Shown here piece after piece: positions 33,289 to 42,019 of a DNA stretch of 64,000 bases. The stretch is from positions 12,799,001 to 12,863,000 of the forward strand of contig BSBM01000779.1 of NCBI GenBank assembly GCA_027924585.1, written 5' to 3'. Both the position numbers and the translations under genes were made by a program. Under the pieces are notes generated by a model, which did not search any database, was not told the origin of the DNA, and worked only from the letters and a program-made list of their open reading frames with translations. The stretch comes from Larix kaempferi (taxonomy: Eukaryota > Streptophyta > Pinopsida > Pinales > Pinaceae). Every line of letters starts with the position of its first letter. The first letter of the stretch is position 1.

Positions 33289-33985
33289 ATGGAACATGTT
33301 CTTGAAACCTATGATCTTGAAACTTATGTTGATGCTCAGGGAGTTCCTAAATGGGAAAATGCTATGGTTGTTGAAATTGATTCTTTGAAGAAGAATCAAA
33401 CTTGGGAACTTGTTCCTCAACCGCAAGGAAATAATGTTGTGAAGTGTCAATGGGTCTATAATACCAAGTTTACTTTTGACGGTGTTGTTGAATGTCACAA
33501 GGATAATTTGGTATCCAAGGGATTCTCTCAGCAATAAGGAATCGACTACATTGAAACCTTTTCCCTTGTTGCGAAAATGAACTCTGTTCGATTGATTCTC
33601 TCCCTTGCTACTCATTTTGGATGGGAGCTTCATCAAATGGACGTTAAAAGTGATTTTCTTCATGGTGAATTGTTTGAAGAAATCTATATGGAACAACGTC
33701 CTGGTTTTGTGACAGATTTTGGTCTTGTTTGCCGACTCAAGAAGTCGTTGTATGGGTTGAAACAAGCACCTCATGCTTGGTATGAGAAGATTAATGGTTT
33801 CTTTATCAATATTAGCTTCAAACGTTGTGAATCGGATTTTGGGTTTGAAGAAACAACTTGCAGATACCTTTGAAATGAATGATCTTGGTCTATTGCATTT
33901 CTTTCTAGGCATTCAAATTCTTCAAATGGATGACAATATATTTCTTTCTCAACCAAAATTTGCTTTGGATATTTTGAAATGATTC
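33289..33985 (+). pseudogene. Copia reverse transcriptase remnant without YVDD
   Basis: MVVEIDSLKKNQTWELVPQP, WVYNTKFTFDGVVECHKDNL, LHQMDVKSDFLHGELFEEIY and VCRLKKSLYGLKQAPHAWYE are standard Copia RT blocks, with an in-frame TAA at 33535-33537. INISFKRCESDF near 33805-33842 should lead into the LYVDD palm motif. Instead the sequence passes straight to GLKKQLADTFEMNDLGLLHF and FLGIQILQMDDNIF in another frame, so about 35 residues covering the catalytic aspartates are missing. Confidence 0.85.
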
Positions 33986-34086
33986 AAGATGGATGGTTGT
34001 AAGTCTTTTTCTACACTTACCAGTTGGGAGTAAAGTTGTTGAAGGACTATGACTCTCTGTGAGTCAATTCCATTGTTTATCGACAG

Positions 34087-34740
34087 TTGGTTGGTAGCCT
34101 AATTTACTTAACCCACAATCAACCGGATCTCTCGTTTGTTGTTTTAGTGATCTCCTGGTTCATCAAGGCTCCTCAAGAAATCCATTGGACAGCTGCAAAG
34201 ATAATTGTTCACTATATTAAAGGAACTTATCAGTATGGTATTAGCTATTGTCGCAATATAGAACCACTGGTTGGGTTTACTGATTTTGACCGAGGAGGTG
34301 ACATTGATGACAGAAAGTACACTTTCGGCTATGTGTTTTGACTGAGTTTTGGACCCTTGGTTTGGTCATGTAATAAATAGAAGGTAGTATCTCTTTCGAC
34401 TATGAAAGGAGAATATCATGGAGCTATCAATGCAGGTACATAATCAGTTTGGATCCGTCATCTTTTAGAAGAGATTGGTTTTCTTGTTCAGGACTTGACT
34501 ATTATTCATTGTGATAATCAGAGTACAATATAGGCTACTGATAATCCCGTTGCTCACAACAAAATGAAACATGTTGAACTTCATGCTCATTACTTGAGAC
34601 AATTGGTATAAGACAATGTTGTCTCGCTTGTTTATTGCAAGACATATGATCAAATTGCTGATATCTTTATGAAGCCTCTTCAAGAATCTCTATTTGTGAA
34701 ACTTCGGTGTATGCTTGGGCTTCAGGAAGCTGCAATTATG
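34087..34740 (+). pseudogene. Copia RT thumb and RNase H remnant
   Basis: MVGSLIYLTHNQPDLSFVVL and HWTAAKIIVHYIKGTYQYGI precede the RNase H blocks DFDRGGDIDDRKYTFGYVF then TGA, WSCNK, VVSLSTMKGEYHGAINAG then TAA, and HCDNQSTI with a following TAG. The catalytic Glu region TEAEY is changed to MKGEY. It sits directly before the 3' LTR. Confidence 0.82.
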
Positions 34741-34804
34741 GGGGGGTGTTTAGAGAACGTAATTTCACCTAATGAATCTCTAGAGCATTGTGCTGATGGT
34801 GGGG

Positions 34805-35282
34805 TGTTGGAACCTAAGATTATGTAGGTTCATCACACCTTTGGATCTTCTGTAGACAGTCAGTCGAAGGACATCCATCGACTAGTAGAGTAGTCAACTA
34901 GATGCTTGATTGAGCAATCGACTCAATGGTTGACAAGGTTGTGGTTGACTTGACTAGAAAAATCAACTAAACTATGGGACGTTGTGTATTTCATGGAAAC
35001 GGTTACAACCAATGACCCCTATTTGTGGACCAGATCCTCATCACTTCAAGGGATATTGTTAAATATGGAAACTATAAAAGAACAACCCTATGGGTTGCGT
35101 TTATATGTTCAAATGATACTTGATATGCTCAATTGAGGAATGCATTGTGATGCTATGATCACAATGAACGTTGATCAAGTGTTGTAATAGTGTATTTATA
35201 CACCACCTCTTTTCTTGAAATATAGTTCTCTTATGCTCTTTTCTTTTCTATTCTGTGGTTCATATGAAGAAGTTCTCCAACA
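34805..35282 (+). repeat. 3' LTR of the second Copia element
   Basis: 478 bp, from TGTTGGAACCTAAG to AGTTCTCCAACA, preceded by the G-rich tract GATGGTGGGG (34795-34804). Moderately diverged from the 5' LTR, indicating an old insertion. Confidence 0.9.
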
Positions 35283-35287
35283 ATTGT

Positions 35288-35538
35288 AGGAAACAATTCC
35301 CGATGATTAGGGTAATGTCATTGATATAGAGGATATAAGAAATCATACTCAACTTTGTAGATTGAGTTATTATGTTGAACATAACAACTAAGAATGAAGA
35401 AGAATACCTTTGACCATTGGGTTGGGCCCTTTGTCATGTGTCATAATTAATCTCACTAAGATCTTCAATCCTCAAAATTACTCCAAAAACTGCACATCAC
35501 CAATACACAACCTTCCTCAAACCGTTTAAAGCATGACA
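35288..35538. other. Short intergenic spacer
   Basis: About 250 bases between two elements. It is AT-rich with no recognised feature. Confidence 0.6.
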
Positions 35539-35837
35539 TGTCATGATCCAGGAGGATCTAAGAAGGCAAAATTTTGAAGTCCTCCAATCTCAGCAAAACT
35601 AGCACTATATCGAAGGGCTCGTCGATACGATTCCAACGGCGTTCGTTTCACCTCAAACGGACTCTGTATGAGAAAGTTATCGCGTTCTGTTCCATAAGGT
35701 CAACAGGCAAATTTGGCAAAAAGAGGTGCCACGTGGCACCACTGACAAGGTGACACGTGGCATCCGTACTATACAAACATGATGATGTGGCACCACTCAG
35801 AGGATGACACATGGCATCCATACAGTACAGACCAATC

Positions 35838-36080
35838 ACAAGGTGACATGTGGCATGATGACATGGCATGCTAAATGGCATGATGATGCGGTATGATGAC
35901 ATGGCATGCTGATGTGGCATGATGACATGGCATGATAATGTGTCATGATGATGTGGCATTCTGACATGGCATGATGATGTGGCATGATGACATGGCATGC
36001 TGATGTGGCATGATGACATGGCATGATGATGTGGCATGGTGACATGGCATGATGAAGTGGCATGATGACTAGCATGCATG
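35838..36080 (+). repeat. ATGACATGGC-type minisatellite in the 5' LTR
   Basis: About 20 degenerate 12-13-base units alternate between ATGATGACATGGC and ATGCTGATGTGGC forms. The minus-strand translation is His/Met/Cys/Ser-rich and stays open in more than one frame, which is a by-product of the repeat. Confidence 0.9.
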
Positions 36081-36547
36081 CATTTGTGCTTGAAATGAGT
36101 TTTAGGAAATTCATGCATTTACTCATGAGAAATTGTAAAATGATTAATATTTGAAGTGAGTGGAAAAATTACTCACATATTACTCATTTATTTTATTCCT
36201 TGAGTTGTTATGAAGTTAATGCATGGTTGTAACCAAAAACAAACATGCCATATTTGTAAAGAAGTTGTAACAAGTTGGTTTATGGTTGAAAAAACCAACA
36301 TGCTATTTAAAAGAAGGATTTTGGTATGTAATGGATTATTGTTGGATTTTGTAAATGTCATTATGGGGAAGTAACTAAATGTGAAAACCCATGGACATGT
36401 GGGCATGAACCATATTTTTGGTTTATGTTCTTAAAAGCCCAACCACATGGAAACCAACTTAGGGAAGTTGTAACCAAGGCCAAGATAGGCAAATTAGTTG
36501 CAACCAAAGGAATCCATGAGAGTCATGTGAAGAAGGGAAAGCCAACC

Positions 36548-36555
36548 TATATAAA
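36548..36555 (+). promoter_or_regulatory. TATA box of the 5' LTR promoter
   Basis: TATATAAA in the context ACCTATATAAACCC, conserved at 41565-41572 in the 3' LTR. Position about 450 bases before the LTR end fits a U3 promoter. Confidence 0.6.
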
Positions 36556-36999
36556 CCCATTCATTTGCCATTTCCCACTCATGCTTTGGAGTAGAGACTT
36601 TGTAGCTAAAGGAGAGAAGGGAGATTGCGTAGCTTTGCAGGAGGAAGGTACGAGTGTTTATACTCGTTTTACACCGTCTTCAGGCTTCGGAGTTGCTGGA
36701 AGCAGTCTTGTTGTGTTTTGGGCAGCGGTTCTCTTCCTGGCCATTGTCGCCAAGGTATCATTGTATCATTGCCATGTATTTTTCCTTTATGCTGAGATTA
36801 TAGATCGGCCCTCCTATTGAGAAGCAGGCCCGGAGACGTAGTCCATCCTGGACGAACTCCGTTATCAACTTGTTGTCTTTATGTGTGTATTGTCTATGCT
36901 GTTTGGTTCTCTTCTTATGGATTTGTGAGCTTCATTCATGCTCTTTATGCAATTCATGTTAACGTCATAGAGTAGCAAAGATCTTGTTTTCGGATCATG

Positions 37000-37011
37000 T
37001 GGTATCAGAGC
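37000..37011 (+). promoter_or_regulatory. tRNA-iMet-type primer binding site
   Basis: TGGTATCAGAGC, two bases after the 5' LTR end; exact match to the standard site. Confidence 0.92.
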
Positions 37012-37042
37012 AGGTCTATTTGACGTTGGATTGTGAGTGTGG

Positions 37043-38200
37043 ATGCTCACGAGGGCTAAACTGCAAGCTGGTGAGGGTACATTAGAGCCTTACAATTCCG
37101 AGATCGGACGTGCACACCGAAGGAGGAAGATGGATGCTAATGATGCCCGCATCGAGATGGAGGCAAACTTTCACAAGGTCTTCTATATGATGGCCGACAA
37201 GGTAGACAAGTTGTTTGCAGACTATGAAGAACACATGGCAAAAGAAAGAAAAGGCAGTGAAGTAAAGAAGGAAGACAAAGAAGTGAAGGACGAAGGAAAT
37301 GCTTCAGTTAACCAAGGGGAAGGTGGCGAAGAGCCTCCTGAGCCTCCCTCTTAACCTTCAGCTTCAAGCACAAGTTCAAGTGCTTCTTCCTCATCTCATT
37401 CTCATCATTCCAAGGTTGCTCACAAAGAACCTCAAAAGAAGCCCTTATTGAAGCTCGATGTGAAGTTTGATTTGCCCATGTTCAATGGGGAAGCGAATGC
37501 AGAGAAGTTAAACAATTGGATAAGGCAAATTGAGGTCTATTGTCGAGTCCAGCAGATCGAAGAAGAAGATGTGAAGATTCAATTGGCTTCACTTCGGCTG
37601 ATAGGCACCGCACTTGTATGGTGGGAAAGCAAGCTTCAGCAAGGTAGCAAACAAATGGGTAATCTTCTCTCATCGTGGTCTGCTTTTATTTCTGCTTTAC
37701 GTAAGCAATTTTATCCGTTGGATTATGTTCAGAAGGCAATGATGGATTGGCAAAGTTTTAGACAAGGCAAGGGTCAGAGTGTTCAGAATTTTACTGAAGA
37801 ATTTAGAAAGAAAGCTCTAGAGTTGAATATTTCTTTAGATTCTCCTGACACTCTTTTGAAGTACATTGGTGCTCTTCATCATTATCTACGCCATACTTTG
37901 CTGTTGTTGAATCCTACTAGTGTGGATGAAGCAAGTGTTCAGGCTACTCATCTTGAGAGCAGGGGGAATCATTTGCAAGAAGACCATTAGAAGAAGCCTT
38001 TCAAGCACAACAACAACCACAAGTTCAAGGAAAAAGACAAGAGCAAGAAGACAGCTACTGCGAAGAAGGAAGGAGGAAAGCTCCATTGCAACCATTGTGA
38101 CACTGATGGGCATGATGAAGAAAGTTGTTGGAAGTTGCATCCTGAACAAAGGCCAAAGCATTATGGAGGCAAAAAGAAGAAAAAGACCGTTGCAACAGCG
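37043..38200 (+). pseudogene. Gypsy gag, near-intact frame with two stops
   Basis: The first ATG in frame is 37043 (MLTRAKLQAGEGTLEPYN). A Lys/Glu-rich helical segment follows, then TAA at 37352-37354, a serine-rich linker, and the gag core LDVKFDLPMFNGEANAEKLN with NWIRQIEVYC and LIGTALVWWESK (37448-37990). TAG at 37988-37990 interrupts it. The knuckle CNHCDTDGHDEESC at about 38090-38130 is a perfect CX2CX4HX4C. The protein would bind and package RNA. Both stops are one C-to-T change away from Gln codons. Confidence 0.88.
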
Positions 38201-38319
38201 CAACAAGATTTGGGTTCCGACTCAGGTGATGAAACCAGGACTACAGCCGTGGGAATGCAAGGTAACAAAACTCCTCATACTGGTTCAAGTTCTACTCATG
38301 TTTCTAAAGAAAATGATAA

Positions 38320-38990
38320 AAGAAGAAGTGAGTTGTTTCACATCAGAGTTGTGTCTAAGCATACAAAGATTGAAACATTATTTGATCCGGGTTCTCAAGT
38401 AAATTTGATCTCAGAATCAGTTGTTAAGAAGTTGGGCATACAGACTAAACCTCACCCCAAGCCTTATCCTCTTGGATGGGTATGTAATAATGCTAAGCTA
38501 CAGGTGACTAAGCAATGCAGGTTAAGGTTTGCAATTGCTTCAAAGTTGATCGATGAGGTGGACTTAGATGTTGTTCCTCTTGACATCTGCGGTATCGTAT
38601 TGGGAAGCCCATACTTGTATGATCGACAAGCAGTATTCTTTCGTCATGAGAACAAGTACCATGTCACCAAAAATGGGGTGGAGTACATTGTGAGAGCTCA
38701 CAGTATGAAGGCTAACACCACTCTTGTTAGTGCAGGACAGATGAAGAGACTCATCAACACTAATAAGAGATACATGCTCATGGTTGTGAGAGCAAAAGAT
38801 GTCGAAGCATCCGATGCTTTCAAAGGTTGTGATCCTTCTCATAAGAAGGCTATGATTGATATTGTGGCTAACTATGATGAAATATTTCAGGAACCTACAG
38901 GTTTGCCTCCCAAAAGGGAGATTCAACATGATATTCATCTCCAGCAGGATGCCCCTCTTCCTAATGTGGGCATGTACAGGTTGTCCGCAG
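38320..38990 (+). pseudogene. Gypsy protease and pre-RT linker, truncated before RT
   Basis: The frame from the gag knuckle stays open to 39187. ELFHIRVVSKHTKIETLFDP followed by GSQVNLISESVVKKLG is the protease active site in the DPGS form common in one group of plant Gypsy elements. PLDICGIVLGSPYLYDRQAV follows, then the linker KAMIDIVANYDEIFQEPTGL and PPKREIQHDIHL, which normally ends at RT. The frame passes at about 38980-38993 from NVGMYRLS into VIKYKKGTGNKVVDMLARPP, the segment after RNase H. Confidence 0.88.
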
Positions 38991-40336
38991 TTATCAAGTA
39001 CAAGAAGGGTACTGGTAACAAAGTGGTAGATATGCTTGCTAGACCTCCTATTGTTGCATCTATTGTTTTGAAAAATGCTTCTTTATCCCATGAAAGTTAT
39101 ATTGAGCAGTATGCTACTGATGATGATTTCAAGGAGGTTTATGAGAAGCTAACCAATGGCACACAGGTGGAAGACTACTATTTGTAGGGAAAGTTGCTCT
39201 ATCATTTGGGCAAGTTATGTGTTCCTATCAGTGAAAGAGTCCATGTAATACGAGAAGCTCATACTTCTCTTGTATCAGGGCATTTTGGGGTAGGTAAGAC
39301 TTTGGCTCATTTGCAAAGACTTGTGTATTGGCCTCGCATGAAAGACATTGTAACAAAATATGTAAAGGGGTGTGTGATGTGCTCTACTTGTAAGCCCACT
39401 AATAGAAAATTGGGGTTGTACTCACCACTTCCTGTTCCTTCCCATCCTTGGGAAAGCATTTCCATGGATTTTGTGGGGGGTTTGCCTATGTCTAGGAGGG
39501 GTCATGACTACTTGTATGTGGTTGTGGATAGGTTTAGCAAAATGTGTATTCTTATGCCATGTAAAAAGCAGGTCACTGCAGAGCAGGCTGCTTCTCTTTT
39601 CTTTCAGCATGTATGGGTTCACTTTAGACTCCCTACGTCCATTATCTCGGATCGAGACTCCCGATTCCTTGGAGAGTTTTGGACAAAATTATGGTGTATG
39701 ATGGACACCAAGCTAAAGAGGAGCACCGCTTTCCATCCACAGACCGACGGACAGACAGAGGTAGTCAACAGGACAGTTGTCCATTTGCTTCGAGGCTATT
39801 GCAACAAGCATCCTAAGTTATGGGATGAACAGATCCAGTATGTGCAGCATGCCTACAACAGGGCTATGCATTCTTCCACTCAGAGCTCGCCATTTGAGAC
39901 ATGCTTTGGGTACTTTCCAAAGACTCCATTGGACTTGAATTATGGGAGAGAGGTTGATTCAAGCACTTCCAAGGATGAAGACAAAGCCCGCAGGTTCATT
40001 CAGAGAGTTCAACAGGTACATCAAGCAGTGCAAGAGCAGTTGGAGAAGAGTCAAGCCCAATACAAGGCTCGCCATGACAAGCATAGAGTTGATCATCAGT
40101 TTCAGGTGGGAGATCAAGTGTGGTTTCACATCAGTAAGGAGAGGATGAAAGGAGAAGGCAAGAAGCTCAAGCCCATTAGATATGGTCCCTTCACCATCTT
40201 GGAGAAGATTGGGACAAATGCTTTTCACTTAGAGCTACCGCCATACATGCAGATCTACTCAGTGGTGAATGTGGAGAACTTGAAACTCTATGAGCCTCCC
40301 ATGATCATGGATGAAAGGGAGAATGTCTCATTGCCA
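38990..40336 (+). pseudogene. Gypsy integrase, catalytic residues intact
   Basis: After TAG at 39185-39187 the frame continues to 40336. The zinc domain has HTSLVSGHFG and CVMCSTCK. The core has Asp in SMDFVGGLP, Asp in IISDRDSRF and Glu in QTDGQTEVVNRT, so the D,D,E triad is complete. The C-terminal part has DQVWFHISKERM and IRYGPFTILEKIGTNAFHLE. Integrase would insert cDNA into the genome. This is the best preserved enzyme in the window, with one upstream stop. Confidence 0.9.
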
Positions 40337-40339
40337 TGA

Positions 40340-40531
40340 GTTGATGAATTTGCTCCTGAGTACATGGATGAGCTAAAGGAAGATGTCATCTTGGACAGAA
40401 GGACAAGGACTTCTCGTAGAGGTGATGTTGATTATCTTCGAGTGGGCATCAGAGGCACTCATCCAAGCAAAGCCAAGTGGATTGAGAAGGAGAAAGTGAG
40501 GGAGCGATTCCCTCACCTATCTGTTGATTAG
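40340..40531 (+). pseudogene. Chromodomain-like C-terminal tail
   Basis: After TGA at 40337-40339 the same frame continues VDEFAPEYMDELKEDVILDR, RTRTSRRGDVDYLRVGIRGT and HPSKAKWIEKEKVRERFPHL to a TAG at 40529-40531. The layout (ILDRR, Y-L-V, HPS-A-W, F-PHL) is that of a degenerate chromodomain at the integrase end, with only part of the aromatic cage. It would guide target choice. The TGA is one C-to-T step from CGA. Confidence 0.65.
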
Positions 40532-40560
40532 TAAAGGCTTTTGGAGGCCAAAAGCTTCTT

Positions 40561-40572
40561 AGTGGGGAGGAA
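40561..40572 (+). promoter_or_regulatory. Polypurine tract
   Basis: AGTGGGGAGGAA directly before the 3' LTR start TGATCC. Confidence 0.85.
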
Positions 40573-42014
40573 TGATCCAGGAGGATCTAAGAAGGAAAAA
40601 TTTTGAAGTCCTCCAATATCAGCAAAACTAGCACTATATCGAAGGGCTCGTCGAGACGATTCCAACGACGTTCGTTTCACCTCAAACGGACTCTGTATGA
40701 GAAAGTTATTGCGTTCTGTTCCATAAGGTCAACAGGCAAATTTGGCAAAAAGAGGTGCCACGTGGCACCACTGACAAGGTGACACGTGGCATCCGTACTG
40801 TACAAACATGATGATGTGGCACCACTCAGAGGATGACACATGGCATCCATACAGTACAGACCAATCACAAGGTGACATGTGGCATGATGACATGGCATGA
40901 TGATGCGGTATGATGACATGGCATGCTGATGTGGCATGATGACATGGCATGATAATGTGTCATGATGATGTGGCATTCTAACATGGCATGCTGATGTGGC
41001 ATGATGACATGGCATGCTGATGTGGCATGATGACATGGCATGATGATGTGGCATGGTGACATGGCATGATGAAGTGGCATGATGACTAGCATGCATGCAT
41101 TTGTGCTTGAAATGAGTTTTAGGAAATTCATGCATTTACTCATGAGAAATTGTAAAATGATTAATATTTGAAGTGAGTGGAAAAATTACTCACATATTAC
41201 TCATTTATTTTATTCCTTGAGTTGTTATGAAGTTAATGCATGGTTGTAACAAAAAACAAACATGCCATATTTGTAAAGAAGTTGTAACAAGTTGGTTTAT
41301 GGTTGAAAAAACCAACATGCTATTTAAAAGAAGGATTTTGGTATGTAATGGATTATTGTTGGATTTTGTAAATGTCATTATGGGGAAGTAACTAAATGTG
41401 AAAACCCATGGACATGTGGGCATGAACCATATTTTTGGTTTATGTTCTTAAAAGCCCAACCACATGGAAACCAACTTAGGGAAGTTGTAACCAAGGCCAA
41501 GATAGGCAAATTAGTTGCAACCAAAGGAATCCATGAGAGTCATGTGAAGAAGGGAAAGCCAACCTATATAAACCCATTCATTTGCCATTTCCCACTCATG
41601 ATTTGGAGTAGAGACTTTGTAGCTAAAGGAGAGAAGGGAGATTGCGTAGCTCTGCAGGAGGAAGGTACGAGTGTTTATACTCGTTTTACACCGTCTTCAG
41701 GCTTCGGAGTTGTTGGAAGCAGTCTTGTTGTGTTTTGGGCAGCGGTTCTCTTCCTGGCCATTGTCGCCAAGGTATCATTGTATCATTGCCATGTATTTTT
41801 CCTTTATGCTGAGATTATAGATCGGCCCTCCTATTGAGAAGCAGGCCCGGAGACGTAGTCCATCCTGGACGAACTCCGTTATCAACTTGTTGTCTTTATG
41901 TGTGTATTGTCTATGCTGTTTGGTTCTCTTCTTATGGATTTGTGAGCTTCATTCATGCTCTTTATGCAATTCATGTTAACGTCATAGAGTAGCAAAGATC
42001 TTGTTTTCGGATCA
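40573..42014 (+). repeat. 3' LTR of the RT-less Gypsy element
   Basis: 1442 bp, nearly identical to the 5' LTR, with TGATCC and GGATCA ends. Differences are scattered single bases and one 12-base indel in the minisatellite (here at 40867-41095). It is followed directly by the target duplication TGTCA. Confidence 0.93.
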
Positions 42015-42019
42015 TGTCA

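Larger units (their letters stand above)
30142..35282 (+). mobile_element. Ty1/Copia element lacking the RT catalytic box
   Basis: A 5141-bp element with LTRs at 30142-30617 and 34805-35282, a TGGTATTAGAGC primer site directly after the 5' LTR and a G-rich tract before the 3' LTR. Flanking 5-mers are GTTGT (30137-30141) and ATTGT (35283-35287), one mismatch. Order is gag, protease, integrase, RT, RNase H. Many stops in gag, an altered integrase active site and a deletion over the YVDD region show it is dead. Confidence 0.9.
35544..36997 (+). repeat. 5' LTR of the RT-less Gypsy element
   Basis: 1454 bp, with ends TGATCC...GGATCA, which are inverted repeats of six bases. It includes an ATGACATGGC-type minisatellite (35838-36080) and a TATATAAA at 36548-36555 that is a good promoter candidate for the element's RNA. 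It is 12 bases longer than the 3' LTR owing to one indel in the minisatellite. Confidence 0.93.
35544..42014 (+). mobile_element. Young Ty3/Gypsy element: gag, protease, integrase kept; RT/RNase H missing
   Basis: A 6471-bp element with LTRs at 35544-36997 and 40573-42014 that look about 98% identical by eye, and an exact target duplication TGTCA (35539-35543, 42015-42019). The primer site TGGTATCAGAGC starts at 37000 and the purine tract AGTGGGGAGGAA lies at 40561-40572. One reading frame runs from 37043 to 40531 with only four in-frame stops and no frameshift. Reverse transcriptase and RNase H are absent; the frame goes from the pre-RT linker into the segment that follows RNase H. The element is non-autonomous but could have been copied in trans. 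Confidence 0.93.

Noticed and set aside
35648-36118. His/Met/Cys-rich open frame on the minus strand, repeated at 40677-41135
   Set aside because: It lies in the LTRs and is produced by the ATGACATGGC minisatellite; several frames are open at once.
36425-36820. 131-residue open frame, with a near-identical copy at 41442-41837
   Set aside because: Both copies lie inside the LTR pair of the same element and overlap its TATA box; conservation reflects recent LTR identity, not a gene.
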